Under the pieces are notes generated by a model. That model saw only the letters and a program-made list of their open reading frames with translations. It ran no database searches and was not told where the DNA came from. This document shows, piece after piece, positions 1 through 7,352 of a stretch of DNA of 64,000 nucleotides. The stretch comes from Mesorhizobium sp. Root554 (GTDB lineage: Bacteria; Pseudomonadota; Alphaproteobacteria; Rhizobiales; Rhizobiaceae), in contig NZ_LMGA01000001.1 of assembly GCF_001427025.1 (NCBI RefSeq), positions 124,130-188,129 of the forward strand, given 5' to 3'. The translations under genes were made by a program, and so were the position numbers. Position 1 is the first letter of the stretch; every line of letters begins with the position of its first letter.

Positions 1-1216
1 GCAGGAACTGCCGCACCGCCGGATCGCGCTCGAGGCCGATGGCCTGGTCGTAGGCCAGCGCCGCCTCACGCGCCTGGCCGAGCCGCGCCTGCAGGCCTGC
101 CAGCGCCGCCCAGTAAGGCTGGTAGCCGGCGAGACGTCCATCTTCCGCCAGAGCTTCCAGCGCTTGCAATCCGGCTCGCGGTCCATCGGCCTCCGCCATC
201 GCCACCGCTTGGTTGATCGCCGCCACTGGCGATCCGGTCAATGCCGCCAGCGCCGCATAGAGATCGCGGATCGCCGGCCAGTCCGTCATGCCGGTCAACC
301 GCCGCGCCGTGTGAACGGATTGCACGGCGGCCTCCAGCTGATAGCGGCCGACGCCCTCCATGCCGCTGGCGCGCCGCAGCAGCGCCTCGGCCTCGTCGAT
401 CAGCGCCGCGTTCCAGAGCCTCGTGTCCTGCTCGCTCAGCGGCACGTAGTCTCCTTCGCCGTCGCGGCGCGCGCCACGGCGGGCATCGGCGAACAGCATC
501 AGCGCCAGCATGCCGAGCGCTTCCGGTTCTCCCGGCATCAGCCCGGCGACAAGCCGCCCGAGCCATATGCCTTCGGCGGCCAGGTTGCGCCGGCGCGGAT
601 CGGTGCCGGCCGGATCGGACCAGCCCTCGGCGAAAGTCGCGTAGATCGCCTCCAGCACGGCGCCGAGCCGCTCGCCGAATTCTGTCCGTTCCGGGACGCG
701 AAAGGGAATTCCGGCATCGCGGATCCGGCTTTTCGCGCGCACCAGCCGCTGCCCCATCGTCGCCGGCGAGACCAGGAAGGCGGAAGCGATCGTCGCCGCG
801 TCGAAACCCAAAATCGTCTGCAGGATCAGCGGCGCGCGGATGCCGGGGTCGATGGCCGGGTGGGCACAGGCGAACATCAGCCGCAGCCGTTCGTCGGGAA
901 TGTCGCCGGCATCCTTCGCCGCGTCCATCTCCTCCGCCAGCAGCATCAGGTGCGATTGCGCCTCGATGCCGGTCTTGCGCCGTCTGGCCGCGTCGATGCC
1001 GCGCCGCCGGGCGACTGCCAACAGCCACGCTTCCGGCCTGTCCGGCACGCCGTCGCGCGGCCAGTGCTCGATCGCCGCGGCGAAGGCTTCCGCCAGCGCG
1101 TCCTCGGCACCGGCGACGTCGCGTGACTGGGCGGCGAGGAAGGCCACCAGCTTGCCGTAACTGTGCCGGGCAGCATTCTCCGCCGCCGCCCGGGCGATGT
1201 CGACATCGGAGGTCAC
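1..1216 (-). CDS. ECF-type RNA polymerase sigma factor, long class with C-terminal helical repeat domain (partial)
   Basis: Sigma factor that would direct RNA polymerase to a dedicated promoter set. The first usable start is a GTG at 1216, because the ATG at 1224 meets a TGA three codons later. About 405 residues are visible and the end lies beyond the window edge. A sigma-70 region 2 (about residues 15-85, with PEAWLLAVARRRGIDAARR) is followed by region 4 (about 130-170, DAATIASAFLVSPATMGQRL) and a long Ala/Leu-rich helical domain (DUF6596/TPR-like) from about 185. The extended C-terminus is typical of sigma factors encoded beside YciI-like proteins. Here the YciI-like gene lies only 10 bases upstream on the same strand, so the two are probably co-transcribed. 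No anti-sigma gene is seen. Confidence 0.85.
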   Translation of the reverse strand, partial: MTSDVDIARAAAENAARHSYGKLVAFLAAQSRDVAGAEDALAEAFAAAIEHWPRDGVPDRPEAWLLAVARRRGIDAARRRKTGIEAQSHLMLLAEEMDAAKDAGDIPDERLRLMFACAHPAIDPGIRAPLILQTILGFDAATIASAFLVSPATMGQRLVRAKSRIRDAGIPFRVPERTEFGERLGAVLEAIYATFAEGWSDPAGTDPRRRNLAAEGIWLGRLVAGLMPGEPEALGMLALMLFADARRGARRDGEGDYVPLSEQDTRLWNAALIDEAEALLRRASGMEGVGRYQLEAAVQSVHTARRLTGMTDWPAIRDLYAALAALTGSPVAAINQAVAMAEADGPRAGLQALEALAEDGRLAGYQPYWAALAGLQARLGQAREAALAYDQAIGLERDPAVRQFL

Positions 1217-1226
1217 CGCGTCATGC

Positions 1227-1589
1227 CTATTGCGCCTTCCAGATCGGCCGCACCTCGATCGGTCCGCGCTGCGCGGCGGGGCAGCGCGCCGCCCACTGGA
1301 TCGCCGCGTCGAGGTCAGCGACTTCGATGATGTAGTAGCCGCCGAGCTGTTCCTTGGTATCGGCGAAGGGGCCGTCGAGCACTTCGGTCTTGTCGTCGCG
1401 GAGGCGGACCCGCGTTGTGGAGGACGATGGCGCCAGCCGGTCGCCGGCGACCCAGGCCCCGGCCTTCTTCAGCGCCTCGTTGTAGGCCATGAAGGGCTGG
1501 GCCATGTCGTAGGCCTTGTCAGGTGTGGCGGTTGGCGCCATGGCGGCCATTGCGGCTTCGTCGACATTGATGAGAAGCATGTACTGCAT
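1227..1589 (-). CDS. YciI-family (DGPF domain) protein
   Basis: A 120-residue single-domain protein of the YCII-related alpha+beta fold. It starts with the usual MQYMLLI strand and carries the family motif DGPFADTKE at residues 72-80, followed by GGYYIIEVADLDAAIQWA. The biochemical role of this branch is unknown; related proteins are small, dimeric and may be enzymes or ligand binders. It lies directly upstream of the long ECF sigma factor, a linkage very common in actinobacteria and proteobacteria, so a sensory or accessory role for that sigma factor is a reasonable inference. Confidence 0.85.
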   Translation of the reverse strand: MQYMLLINVDEAAMAAMAPTATPDKAYDMAQPFMAYNEALKKAGAWVAGDRLAPSSSTTRVRLRDDKTEVLDGPFADTKEQLGGYYIIEVADLDAAIQWAARCPAAQRGPIEVRPIWKAQ

Positions 1590-1832
1590 GGTGGTATCCT
1601 CACGATTTTGAAGGCCGCTTCATTGCGTACCGAACCAATGTCGCGCCAACCTGCTCCGTTTCGACACGGCTTAAAAAGATTTCTGCTTTTTGTTCCCGCC
1701 AGGCAAGTAGAGCCGCGCGGTTCGATAGTTCGTCTAACGCGCGCAATTTGGGTTGGCATTTCGCGTCCGGTGTCTAAACTCACGCCGGATCGTGCCGGGA
1801 GGGCGCGTATAAAAAAAGGGAGGAAACAGTAG

Positions 1833-2792
1833 ATGCTGCATTTCGGCAGGAAATTCATTGTCGCTGGCACGGCGGCGCTGTCGCTCGCGCTCGGCGCCGG
1901 TTCGCTCAAGGCACAGGAATTCATAAACGTTCTGACTGGCGGCACATCCGGCGTCTATTATCCGCTCGGCGTCGCCCTGTCGGAGATTTATAGCCAGGGC
2001 ATCAAGGGCGCGCGCACCCAGGTGCAGGCGACCAAGGCATCCGTCGAAAACCTCAACCTTCTCGAGCAGGGCAAGGGCGAGATCGCTTTCGCACTGGGCG
2101 ATTCCGTCAAGTTCGCGGCGGAAGGCAACAAGGAAGCCGGCTTCCCCGGCAAGCTTGAGAAGCTGCGCGGCATCGCCGCCATCTACCCGAACTACATCCA
2201 GATCGTGGCCAGCAAGGAGTCCGGCATCAAGACGCTGGCCGACCTGAAGGGCAAGAGCCTATCCGTCGGCGCGCCGGCCTCCGGCACCGAACTCAACGCG
2301 CGGGCCATCTTCGCCGCCGCCGGTCTGAAATACGAGGATCTCGGCCGCGTCGAATACCTGCCTTTCGCGGAATCGGTCGAACTCATCAAGAACCGTCAGC
2401 TCGACGCCACCCTGCAGTCGGCCGGCCTTGGCGTCGCCTCGATCCGCGATCTGGCCACCTCGCTGCCCATCAACGTCGTCGCCGTTCCCGCCGAGGACGT
2501 CGCCAAGATCGGCTCGCCCTACATCTCTGTTGTCATCCCGAAGGGCACCTATGACGGCCAGGAAGAGGACGTGCAGACGGCCGCCGTCGGCAATTTCCTC
2601 GTCAGCCAGTCGGACGTTCCCGACGAAACCGCCTATCAGATGACCAAACTGCTGTTCGATAACCTCGACAAGCTGACTGCCTCGCATGCCGCCGCCAAGG
2701 CGATCGATCCGGCCAAGGCTTTGGATGGAATGCCGATCCCGCTGCACCCCGGCGCGGAGAAGTACTACAAGGAAAAAGGCCTGATCAAGTAA
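1833..2792 (+). CDS. TAXI-family TRAP transporter solute-binding protein
   Basis: Periplasmic substrate-binding component of a TRAP (TAXI subfamily) importer. Of 319 residues, the first 27 form a Sec signal peptide ending SLKAQ. The mature start EFINVLTGGTSGVYYPLGVALSEIY is the diagnostic TAXI N-terminus, and the ADLKGKSLSVGAPASGTELNARAI region forms the ligand cleft. A strong ribosome site (AGGGAGGAAA near 1818-1827) precedes the ATG. The fused permease and a DUF1850 gene follow on the same strand, giving a complete transporter operon. Substrate cannot be read from sequence; characterised TAXI systems take up dicarboxylates or amino acids such as glutamate. Confidence 0.93.
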   Translation: MLHFGRKFIVAGTAALSLALGAGSLKAQEFINVLTGGTSGVYYPLGVALSEIYSQGIKGARTQVQATKASVENLNLLEQGKGEIAFALGDSVKFAAEGNKEAGFPGKLEKLRGIAAIYPNYIQIVASKESGIKTLADLKGKSLSVGAPASGTELNARAIFAAAGLKYEDLGRVEYLPFAESVELIKNRQLDATLQSAGLGVASIRDLATSLPINVVAVPAEDVAKIGSPYISVVIPKGTYDGQEEDVQTAAVGNFLVSQSDVPDETAYQMTKLLFDNLDKLTASHAAAKAIDPAKALDGMPIPLHPGAEKYYKEKGLIK

Positions 2793-2882
2793 GCCTCAAG
2801 GCTTGCCTGATTGCGTAAGGCGCTGTTCCGGCCATCGGCCGGGATGGTGCCTTGCAACGATTTTTCCGGGGAGGACACGACG

Positions 2883-5000
2883 ATGAGCCAGGCAGCGCAG
2901 GGTCAGGAAAAACCTGACATCATCCACATTCCGGCCGGCGAGGAGCAGGTCGAGGGTCTGCCGCCCGGCTTCGGTGAAGGCATAGCCGGCAAGGTGGCGT
3001 TTTTGATCGCCATCGCGTTCTCCGTCTTCCAGATTTACGTGGCCGCCTATGGCAGCATCCCAAGCCAGGTGGTGCGCGCCATGCATGTCGGCTTCCTGCT
3101 TCTGCTCGGCTTCGGTCTGATCGCCAATCTCCGCGCCACCAGCAGCATCGCCAAGACATGGTTCTGGACTCTCGGCATCCTCGGTTTCGCCACCGGCGTC
3201 TACAACTGGGTCTTCTATGTCGACCTGATCCGGCGCTCCGGCTTCCTAACGATGCCGGACCTTGTCGTCGGCGCTGTGTTGATTGTGCTGGTTTTCGAAG
3301 CGGCCCGCCGCATCATGGGCCTGCCGCTCGCCGTCATCGCGCTGCTCTTCCTGCTCTATTGTTTCTTCGGCAACTACCTGCCGGCGCCCTTCGTGCATCG
3401 CGGCTATGATGTCGCCCAGATCATCGACACCTTCGCCTATGGCACGGAAGGCATATTCGGCACCCCGATCTATGTCTCCGCCGCTTACATCTTCATCTTC
3501 GTCGTCTTCGCCGCCTTTCTCGAAAAGGCCGGCATGATCGCGCTGTTCAACGATTTCGCGCTGGGGCTGGTCGGCTCCTGGCGCGGCGGTCCGGCGCAGG
3601 TCTGCGTGCTCTCCTCGGCGCTGATGGGCACGATCTCCGGCTCCGGCGTCGCCAATGTGGTGGCCAGCGGTCAGTTCACCATTCCGCTGATGAAGCGCTT
3701 CGGCTTCCGCTCCGCTTTCGCCGGAGCGGTCGAGGCGACATCGTCGATGGGCGGCCAGATCATGCCGCCGGTGATGGGCGCCGTCGCCTTCATCATGGCC
3801 GAAACACTCAACGTGCCTTACGCCGCCATCGTCAAGGCGGCGATCATCCCTGCATTGCTCTATTTCGGCGCGTGCTTCTGGCAGGTCTATCTCGAGGCCG
3901 GCAAAGCGAACCTGCGCGGAATGGACAAGGCGAGCCTGCCGAACCCGTGGAAGGCTGTGCGCGAGCATTGGCCGCTGGTGCTGCCGCTTGCGGCGCTCGT
4001 CTATCTGCTGTTCGCCGGTTATACGCCGATCTTCGCCGGGACGATGGGCCTGGCGCTGACCATCGTGCTTATCCTCGGCACGCCGCTCGCGGCCTTGATC
4101 GGCCCCTTCGCCTTCCGCGTCGTCTTCTGGCTGGCGCTCGGGCTGGCGGCCGCATCCTTCGTCGAATACGGCGTCAACGTCCTGTCGCTGGTCATCGCCG
4201 CGCTGGTCATCGCCTGCGTCACCTTCAAGGGCGGGCGCGAAACCTTGCAGATCTGCGTCGACTCGCTGGCCGAAGGGGCGAAGAACGCGCTGCCGGTCGG
4301 CATCGCCTGCGCCATCGTCGGCATCGTCATCGGCACGCTGACGCTTACCGGCATCGCTTCCACCTTCATCGGCTGGATCATTTCCATCGGCGAGAACAAT
4401 CTGTTCCTGTCGCTGGTGCTGACGATGATCACCTGCCTGGTGCTGGGCATGGGCATCCCGACCATCCCCAACTACATCATCACCTCGTCGCTGGCTGGGC
4501 CGGCGCTGCTTGCGCTCGACGTGCCGCTGATCGTCAGCCACATGTTCGTCTTCTATTTCGGCATCATGGCCGACCTGACGCCACCCGTGGCGCTGGCGGC
4601 TTTCGCGGCCGCGCCCATGGCCAAGGAATCCGGGCTGAAAATCGGCATACAGGCCTCGAAGCTGGCCATCGCCGGTTTCGTCGTGCCGTTCATGGCCGTC
4701 TACACCCCGGCGCTGATGCTCCAGGATCCCGGCCCGATCGCGGCGCAGTTCGGCTACCCGGTCGAGGTCACCTACATCGTGCTGAAAGCCTGCATGGGCA
4801 TCGTGCTGTGGGGCGCGGCGGCGGTCGGCTTCCTGGTCGCCCGCATGGCCATATGGGAGAGGCTGCTGGCGTTCGCCGCCGGCGTGCTGCTGGTCATGGC
4901 GTTGCCGCTCACCGACGAGGCCGGCTGGGTGCTGGCCTTCGCCTGGATAGCCTGGCACTGGTGGCGGGCGCGCAAGGCCACGCCGGCTACGGCCGTTTGA
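2883..5000 (+). CDS. TRAP transporter fused permease (4TM + 12TM)
   Basis: Inner-membrane permease of the TAXI TRAP importer, with small DctQ-like and large DctM-like parts in one chain of 705 residues. The ATG at 2883 (MSQAAQGQEK) is preferred over an in-frame upstream start at 2811 because GGGGAGGA lies 7 bases before it. About 16 hydrophobic segments can be traced; the DctM half holds the conserved SGSGVANVVASGQFTIPLMKR and MPPVMGAVAF stretches and the second repeat GMGIPTIPNYIITSSL. Uptake is expected to be driven by a sodium or proton gradient. The gene is flanked by the binding protein (90-base gap) and the DUF1850 gene (next base). Confidence 0.93.
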   Translation: MSQAAQGQEKPDIIHIPAGEEQVEGLPPGFGEGIAGKVAFLIAIAFSVFQIYVAAYGSIPSQVVRAMHVGFLLLLGFGLIANLRATSSIAKTWFWTLGILGFATGVYNWVFYVDLIRRSGFLTMPDLVVGAVLIVLVFEAARRIMGLPLAVIALLFLLYCFFGNYLPAPFVHRGYDVAQIIDTFAYGTEGIFGTPIYVSAAYIFIFVVFAAFLEKAGMIALFNDFALGLVGSWRGGPAQVCVLSSALMGTISGSGVANVVASGQFTIPLMKRFGFRSAFAGAVEATSSMGGQIMPPVMGAVAFIMAETLNVPYAAIVKAAIIPALLYFGACFWQVYLEAGKANLRGMDKASLPNPWKAVREHWPLVLPLAALVYLLFAGYTPIFAGTMGLALTIVLILGTPLAALIGPFAFRVVFWLALGLAAASFVEYGVNVLSLVIAALVIACVTFKGGRETLQICVDSLAEGAKNALPVGIACAIVGIVIGTLTLTGIASTFIGWIISIGENNLFLSLVLTMITCLVLGMGIPTIPNYIITSSLAGPALLALDVPLIVSHMFVFYFGIMADLTPPVALAAFAAAPMAKESGLKIGIQASKLAIAGFVVPFMAVYTPALMLQDPGPIAAQFGYPVEVTYIVLKACMGIVLWGAAAVGFLVARMAIWERLLAFAAGVLLVMALPLTDEAGWVLAFAWIAWHWWRARKATPATAV

Positions 5001-5384
5001 GTGATCTTGCCCGCGCTCTGTATCCTCTCCGCCGGCAAGACGGCAATGATCGCCGCCACGGCCTTTACGCTGTCATGGACGCATTCGGTCGAGAAGACGC
5101 GCTGGGAGGAGGACTGGAAGCTGACGCCGGCGGGGCTGCAGATCGTCGCCGCGCGAGTCAAGGGCTCCGGCGCGGGCATGGACCCGCCGGAAGGCTCTGT
5201 GCTGAAGGATGGCTGGTGGTCCTATGCGCCCAAGGTGGGGCCGCAAAAACGCCTCGTCCTCGCCGCCTCAGGGGCGACGGGCGGCGGCTGGTCGCTCTGC
5301 GCGATAGGTGGTTGCACGGTGATCGGCGCCCGGCCGGGCGATCCGGCTGTCGTGACGGCTTGTGACGGCGAACATGATCAGTGA
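5001..5384 (+). CDS. DUF1850 domain protein of TAXI TRAP operon
   Basis: A 127-residue protein of the DUF1850 family, which is found almost only next to TAXI TRAP transporters. It begins with a GTG immediately after the permease TGA, indicating translational coupling. A hydrophobic N-terminus (ILPALCILSAGKTAMIAATAF) could be a signal or anchor; the body has the typical SFTLSWTHSVEKTRWEEDW-like opening and aromatic GWWSYAP region. Function is not established; a periplasmic accessory or membrane-interface role in the transporter is an inference from gene linkage. The 3' end overlaps the end of a doubtful small gene on the other strand. Confidence 0.8.
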   Translation: MILPALCILSAGKTAMIAATAFTLSWTHSVEKTRWEEDWKLTPAGLQIVAARVKGSGAGMDPPEGSVLKDGWWSYAPKVGPQKRLVLAASGATGGGWSLCAIGGCTVIGARPGDPAVVTACDGEHDQ

Positions 5385-5524
5385 GCGCTCACGCCCAGCA
5401 CGTTGCCACGGCGGGCGCAGGCCGGGCCAGGTCCGCGCATGTAGTGGCGCTCCGGCCTATAGGTCGGCGCGACGAATTCGCGGATGGCGGCGGCATAGCC
5501 GGCGATTTGGTTCCAGATAGTCAT
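5378..5524 (-). CDS. Possible small hypothetical protein (48 aa)
   Basis: Short open frame MTIWNQIAGYAAAIREFV... ending ARRGNVLGVSAH, convergent with and slightly overlapping the DUF1850 gene. I do not recognise a family. A longer reading from 5587 exists. The ribosome site (GGGAC in the leader) is weak, but no other gene occupies the stretch. It may be real or spurious. Confidence 0.35.
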   Translation of the reverse strand: MTIWNQIAGYAAAIREFVAPTYRPERHYMRGPGPACARRGNVLGVSAH

Positions 5525-5587
5525 TTCAGCACCAGTCCCTGTCCCTTTTTTCGGAGTCCCTTCCGAATTGGGGAAATCGTAGTTCAA

Positions 5588-5864
5588 AGAGGTGAATCCT
5601 CAGTGAACGCGATGTTAATTTTTCCCCGAAAATCAGTCACTTCGTGGCGGGATTGCGGCTAACTGGCGGTCTTTCCGTGCCGGTTGCCGGCATTCTCGCC
5701 ACTGTGCTTTTTGCGTCACATGGCGCCCCCGCCAGGGCTCGGACTTGCACCGCGGCCTTCGATCACATTTGCCACGCAGTCCCTGTGCGCCGGAACAACG
5801 CTGCGAGCGACACGTTGCGCTTAGGACCGGCGAGGGCGGCACAATGAAATCAGGAGATTGAATC
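5588..5864 (+). other. Intergenic region before the stress/NHEJ genes
   Basis: No convincing gene. The only open frame, from 5644, begins at a GTG and has no family resemblance. The region's clear feature is the EcfG-type promoter at 5792-5816. A stretch near 5725-5780 vaguely resembles a reversed tRNA 3' half but does not fold into a full cloverleaf. Confidence 0.5.
5792..5816 (+). promoter_or_regulatory. EcfG-type general stress promoter
   Basis: GGAAC at 5792-5796 and CGTT at 5813-5816, separated by 16 bases. This is an exact match to the published alphaproteobacterial EcfG consensus (GGAAC-N16/17-CGTT). Transcription would begin near 5823, about 40 bases before the DUF892 gene, whose leader has AGGAG just before the ATG. 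Ku and ligD follow on the same strand. Confidence 0.75.
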
Positions 5865-6371
5865 ATGGGTTTCTTTTCGAAGGACATCAAAACACTGGAC
5901 GACCTGTTCGTGCACACGCTGCAGGACATCTACTATGCCGAAAAGCAGATCGAGAAGGCGCTGCCGAAGATGATCGACAAGGCGACCGCGCCTGAGCTCA
6001 AGGCGGGTTTCGAGATGCATCTGAAACAGACAAAGGGCCATATCGCCCGGGTCGAGGAAGTCTTCGAACTGCATGGCATCAAGGCCAAGCAGGTGAACTG
6101 CCCGGCCATCGACGGCATTCTGGAAGAGGCCGACGAAGTCAGCGGCGATATCGACGACAAGCAGGTTCTCGATGCTGCGCTGATCGCCTCGGCGCAGGCC
6201 GTCGAGCACTACGAGATAACGCGCTATGGCACGCTGATCGCCTGGGCCAAGCAGATGGGCCGTTCCGACTGCGCCAATGTGCTGGCCAACAACCTCAAGG
6301 AGGAGGTGGCCACCGACCGCAAGCTGAGCGAGATGGCGGAATCGAAGATCAACCTGCAGGCAGCCGAGTAA
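5865..6371 (+). CDS. DUF892 / YciF-like ferritin-fold stress protein
   Basis: A 168-residue, mostly helical protein of the YciE/YciF (DUF892) family, whose members fold as four-helix ferritin-like bundles and are induced by stress. Helices carry TLDDLFVHTLQDIYYAEKQIEKALPKM at residues 11-37, the HLKQTKGHIARVEEVFELHG segment, and AVEHYEITRYGTLIAWA, which supply the Glu/His positions of a possible di-metal site. The actual activity is unknown. The EcfG-type promoter 50 bases upstream fits a general-stress gene. Ku starts 95 bases after its stop, with no clear terminator between. Confidence 0.88.
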   Translation: MGFFSKDIKTLDDLFVHTLQDIYYAEKQIEKALPKMIDKATAPELKAGFEMHLKQTKGHIARVEEVFELHGIKAKQVNCPAIDGILEEADEVSGDIDDKQVLDAALIASAQAVEHYEITRYGTLIAWAKQMGRSDCANVLANNLKEEVATDRKLSEMAESKINLQAAE

Positions 6372-6466
6372 GGGCCGCATTGCCTGCGGGAGCAGGCAAG
6401 CTTACGGTCGGGAACCGGAACGGGCTGCGCCCGTTTCGGTTTCTGGTTCATGCGTAGGAGTTTTTC

Positions 6467-7342
6467 ATGGCACCGCGCCCCGCCTGGAAGGGCTATCTCA
6501 AGCTTTCTCTCGTCACTTGCGCCGTGGAGTTGACCAACGTGGTCACCCACGCCGAGAAGGTTTCGTTCCGCATCCTCAACCGGAAGACCGGCAATACGGT
6601 GAAGCGCATCTATGTCGATGCGGAGAACGGCAAGCCCATTGAGGACGAGGACGAGATCAAGGGCTATGAAGTCGACAGCGGCGACTACGTCCACATCGAG
6701 GAGGACGAGATCGACGCGGTGCGGGTCGAATCCTCCGACATGATGAGCCTCGACGGCTTCGTCGACAAAGCCTCGATCCAGCAGATCTATCTCGACACGC
6801 CCTACTATCTGGCTCCGGCCGACAAGGTTTCCGAGGACGCCTTTGCCGTCATCCGCGACGCCATGGCGGCGAAGAAGAAGGCAGGCCTCGCCCGCATCGT
6901 GCTCTATCGCCGCGAGCGCCCCGTGGTCATCGAGCCGCTGGGCAAGGGCATGGTGCTGACCACCCTGCGCTATGACAACACCGTGCGCCAGCCGGACACC
7001 GTCTTCGACGACATCAAGGCGGTGAAGACGGACAAGGAAATGATCGACCTCGCCCAGCACATCATCGACAAGAAAAGCGCCAAGTTCGATCCCTCGAAAT
7101 TCGACGACAAGTATGAGGAAGCGCTGCTTGAGCTGATCCGCGCCAAGAAGGCCGGCAAGAAGGCGCCCAAGGCCAAGGCTGCCTCCAAGCCTTCCAACGT
7201 CGTCAATCTGTTCGACGCACTGAAGAAGAGCCTCGCCGCCGACAACGGCCAGGACGGCGCGCCGGCAAAGGCGGCCAAGGCGTCGAAGAAGAAGGCGCCG
7301 GAACCGAAGACGAAGGCGGCGCCCAAGCGCAAGTCGGCATAG
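6467..7342 (+). CDS. ku: Non-homologous end joining protein Ku
   Basis: Bacterial Ku homologue, a homodimeric ring that binds double-strand DNA ends and recruits LigD. Residues 4 to about 225 form the Ku core, opening with RPAWKGYLKLSLVTCAVELTNV as usual; the tail from about residue 225 is rich in Lys and Ala (KKAGKKAPKAKAASK and a final PKRKSA), as in Ku proteins that hold DNA through a basic extension. Length of 291 residues is normal. AGGAG lies 6 bases before the ATG. ligD starts 10 bases after the stop, so the two form an operon. Expression may be stress-linked through the EcfG promoter upstream. Confidence 0.96.
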   Translation: MAPRPAWKGYLKLSLVTCAVELTNVVTHAEKVSFRILNRKTGNTVKRIYVDAENGKPIEDEDEIKGYEVDSGDYVHIEEDEIDAVRVESSDMMSLDGFVDKASIQQIYLDTPYYLAPADKVSEDAFAVIRDAMAAKKKAGLARIVLYRRERPVVIEPLGKGMVLTTLRYDNTVRQPDTVFDDIKAVKTDKEMIDLAQHIIDKKSAKFDPSKFDDKYEEALLELIRAKKAGKKAPKAKAASKPSNVVNLFDALKKSLAADNGQDGAPAKAAKASKKKAPEPKTKAAPKRKSA

Positions 7343-7352
7343 GTTCCGGGCG

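Noticed and set aside
66..1028. 320-codon open frame on the minus strand within the sigma factor region
   Set aside because: Arg/Gly/Ala-biased reading in the wrong frame; the frame starting at 1216 gives the conserved sigma factor.
1740..1800. Sigma-70 promoter of the TAXI operon (TTGGCA and TCTAAA)
   Set aside because: The spacer is only 14-15 bases, too short for a confident call.
3246..4958. 570-codon open frame antisense to the TRAP permease
   Set aside because: Gln/Arg/Asp/Gly-biased, low-complexity translation typical of GC-rich antisense frames; the sense frame encodes a clear conserved permease.
5725..5800. Possible tRNA on the minus strand
   Set aside because: GCCAGGGCTCGGACTTGCACC resembles a reversed T-arm region, but no acceptor stem or anticodon arm pairs across a 75-base span. 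At most a decayed remnant.
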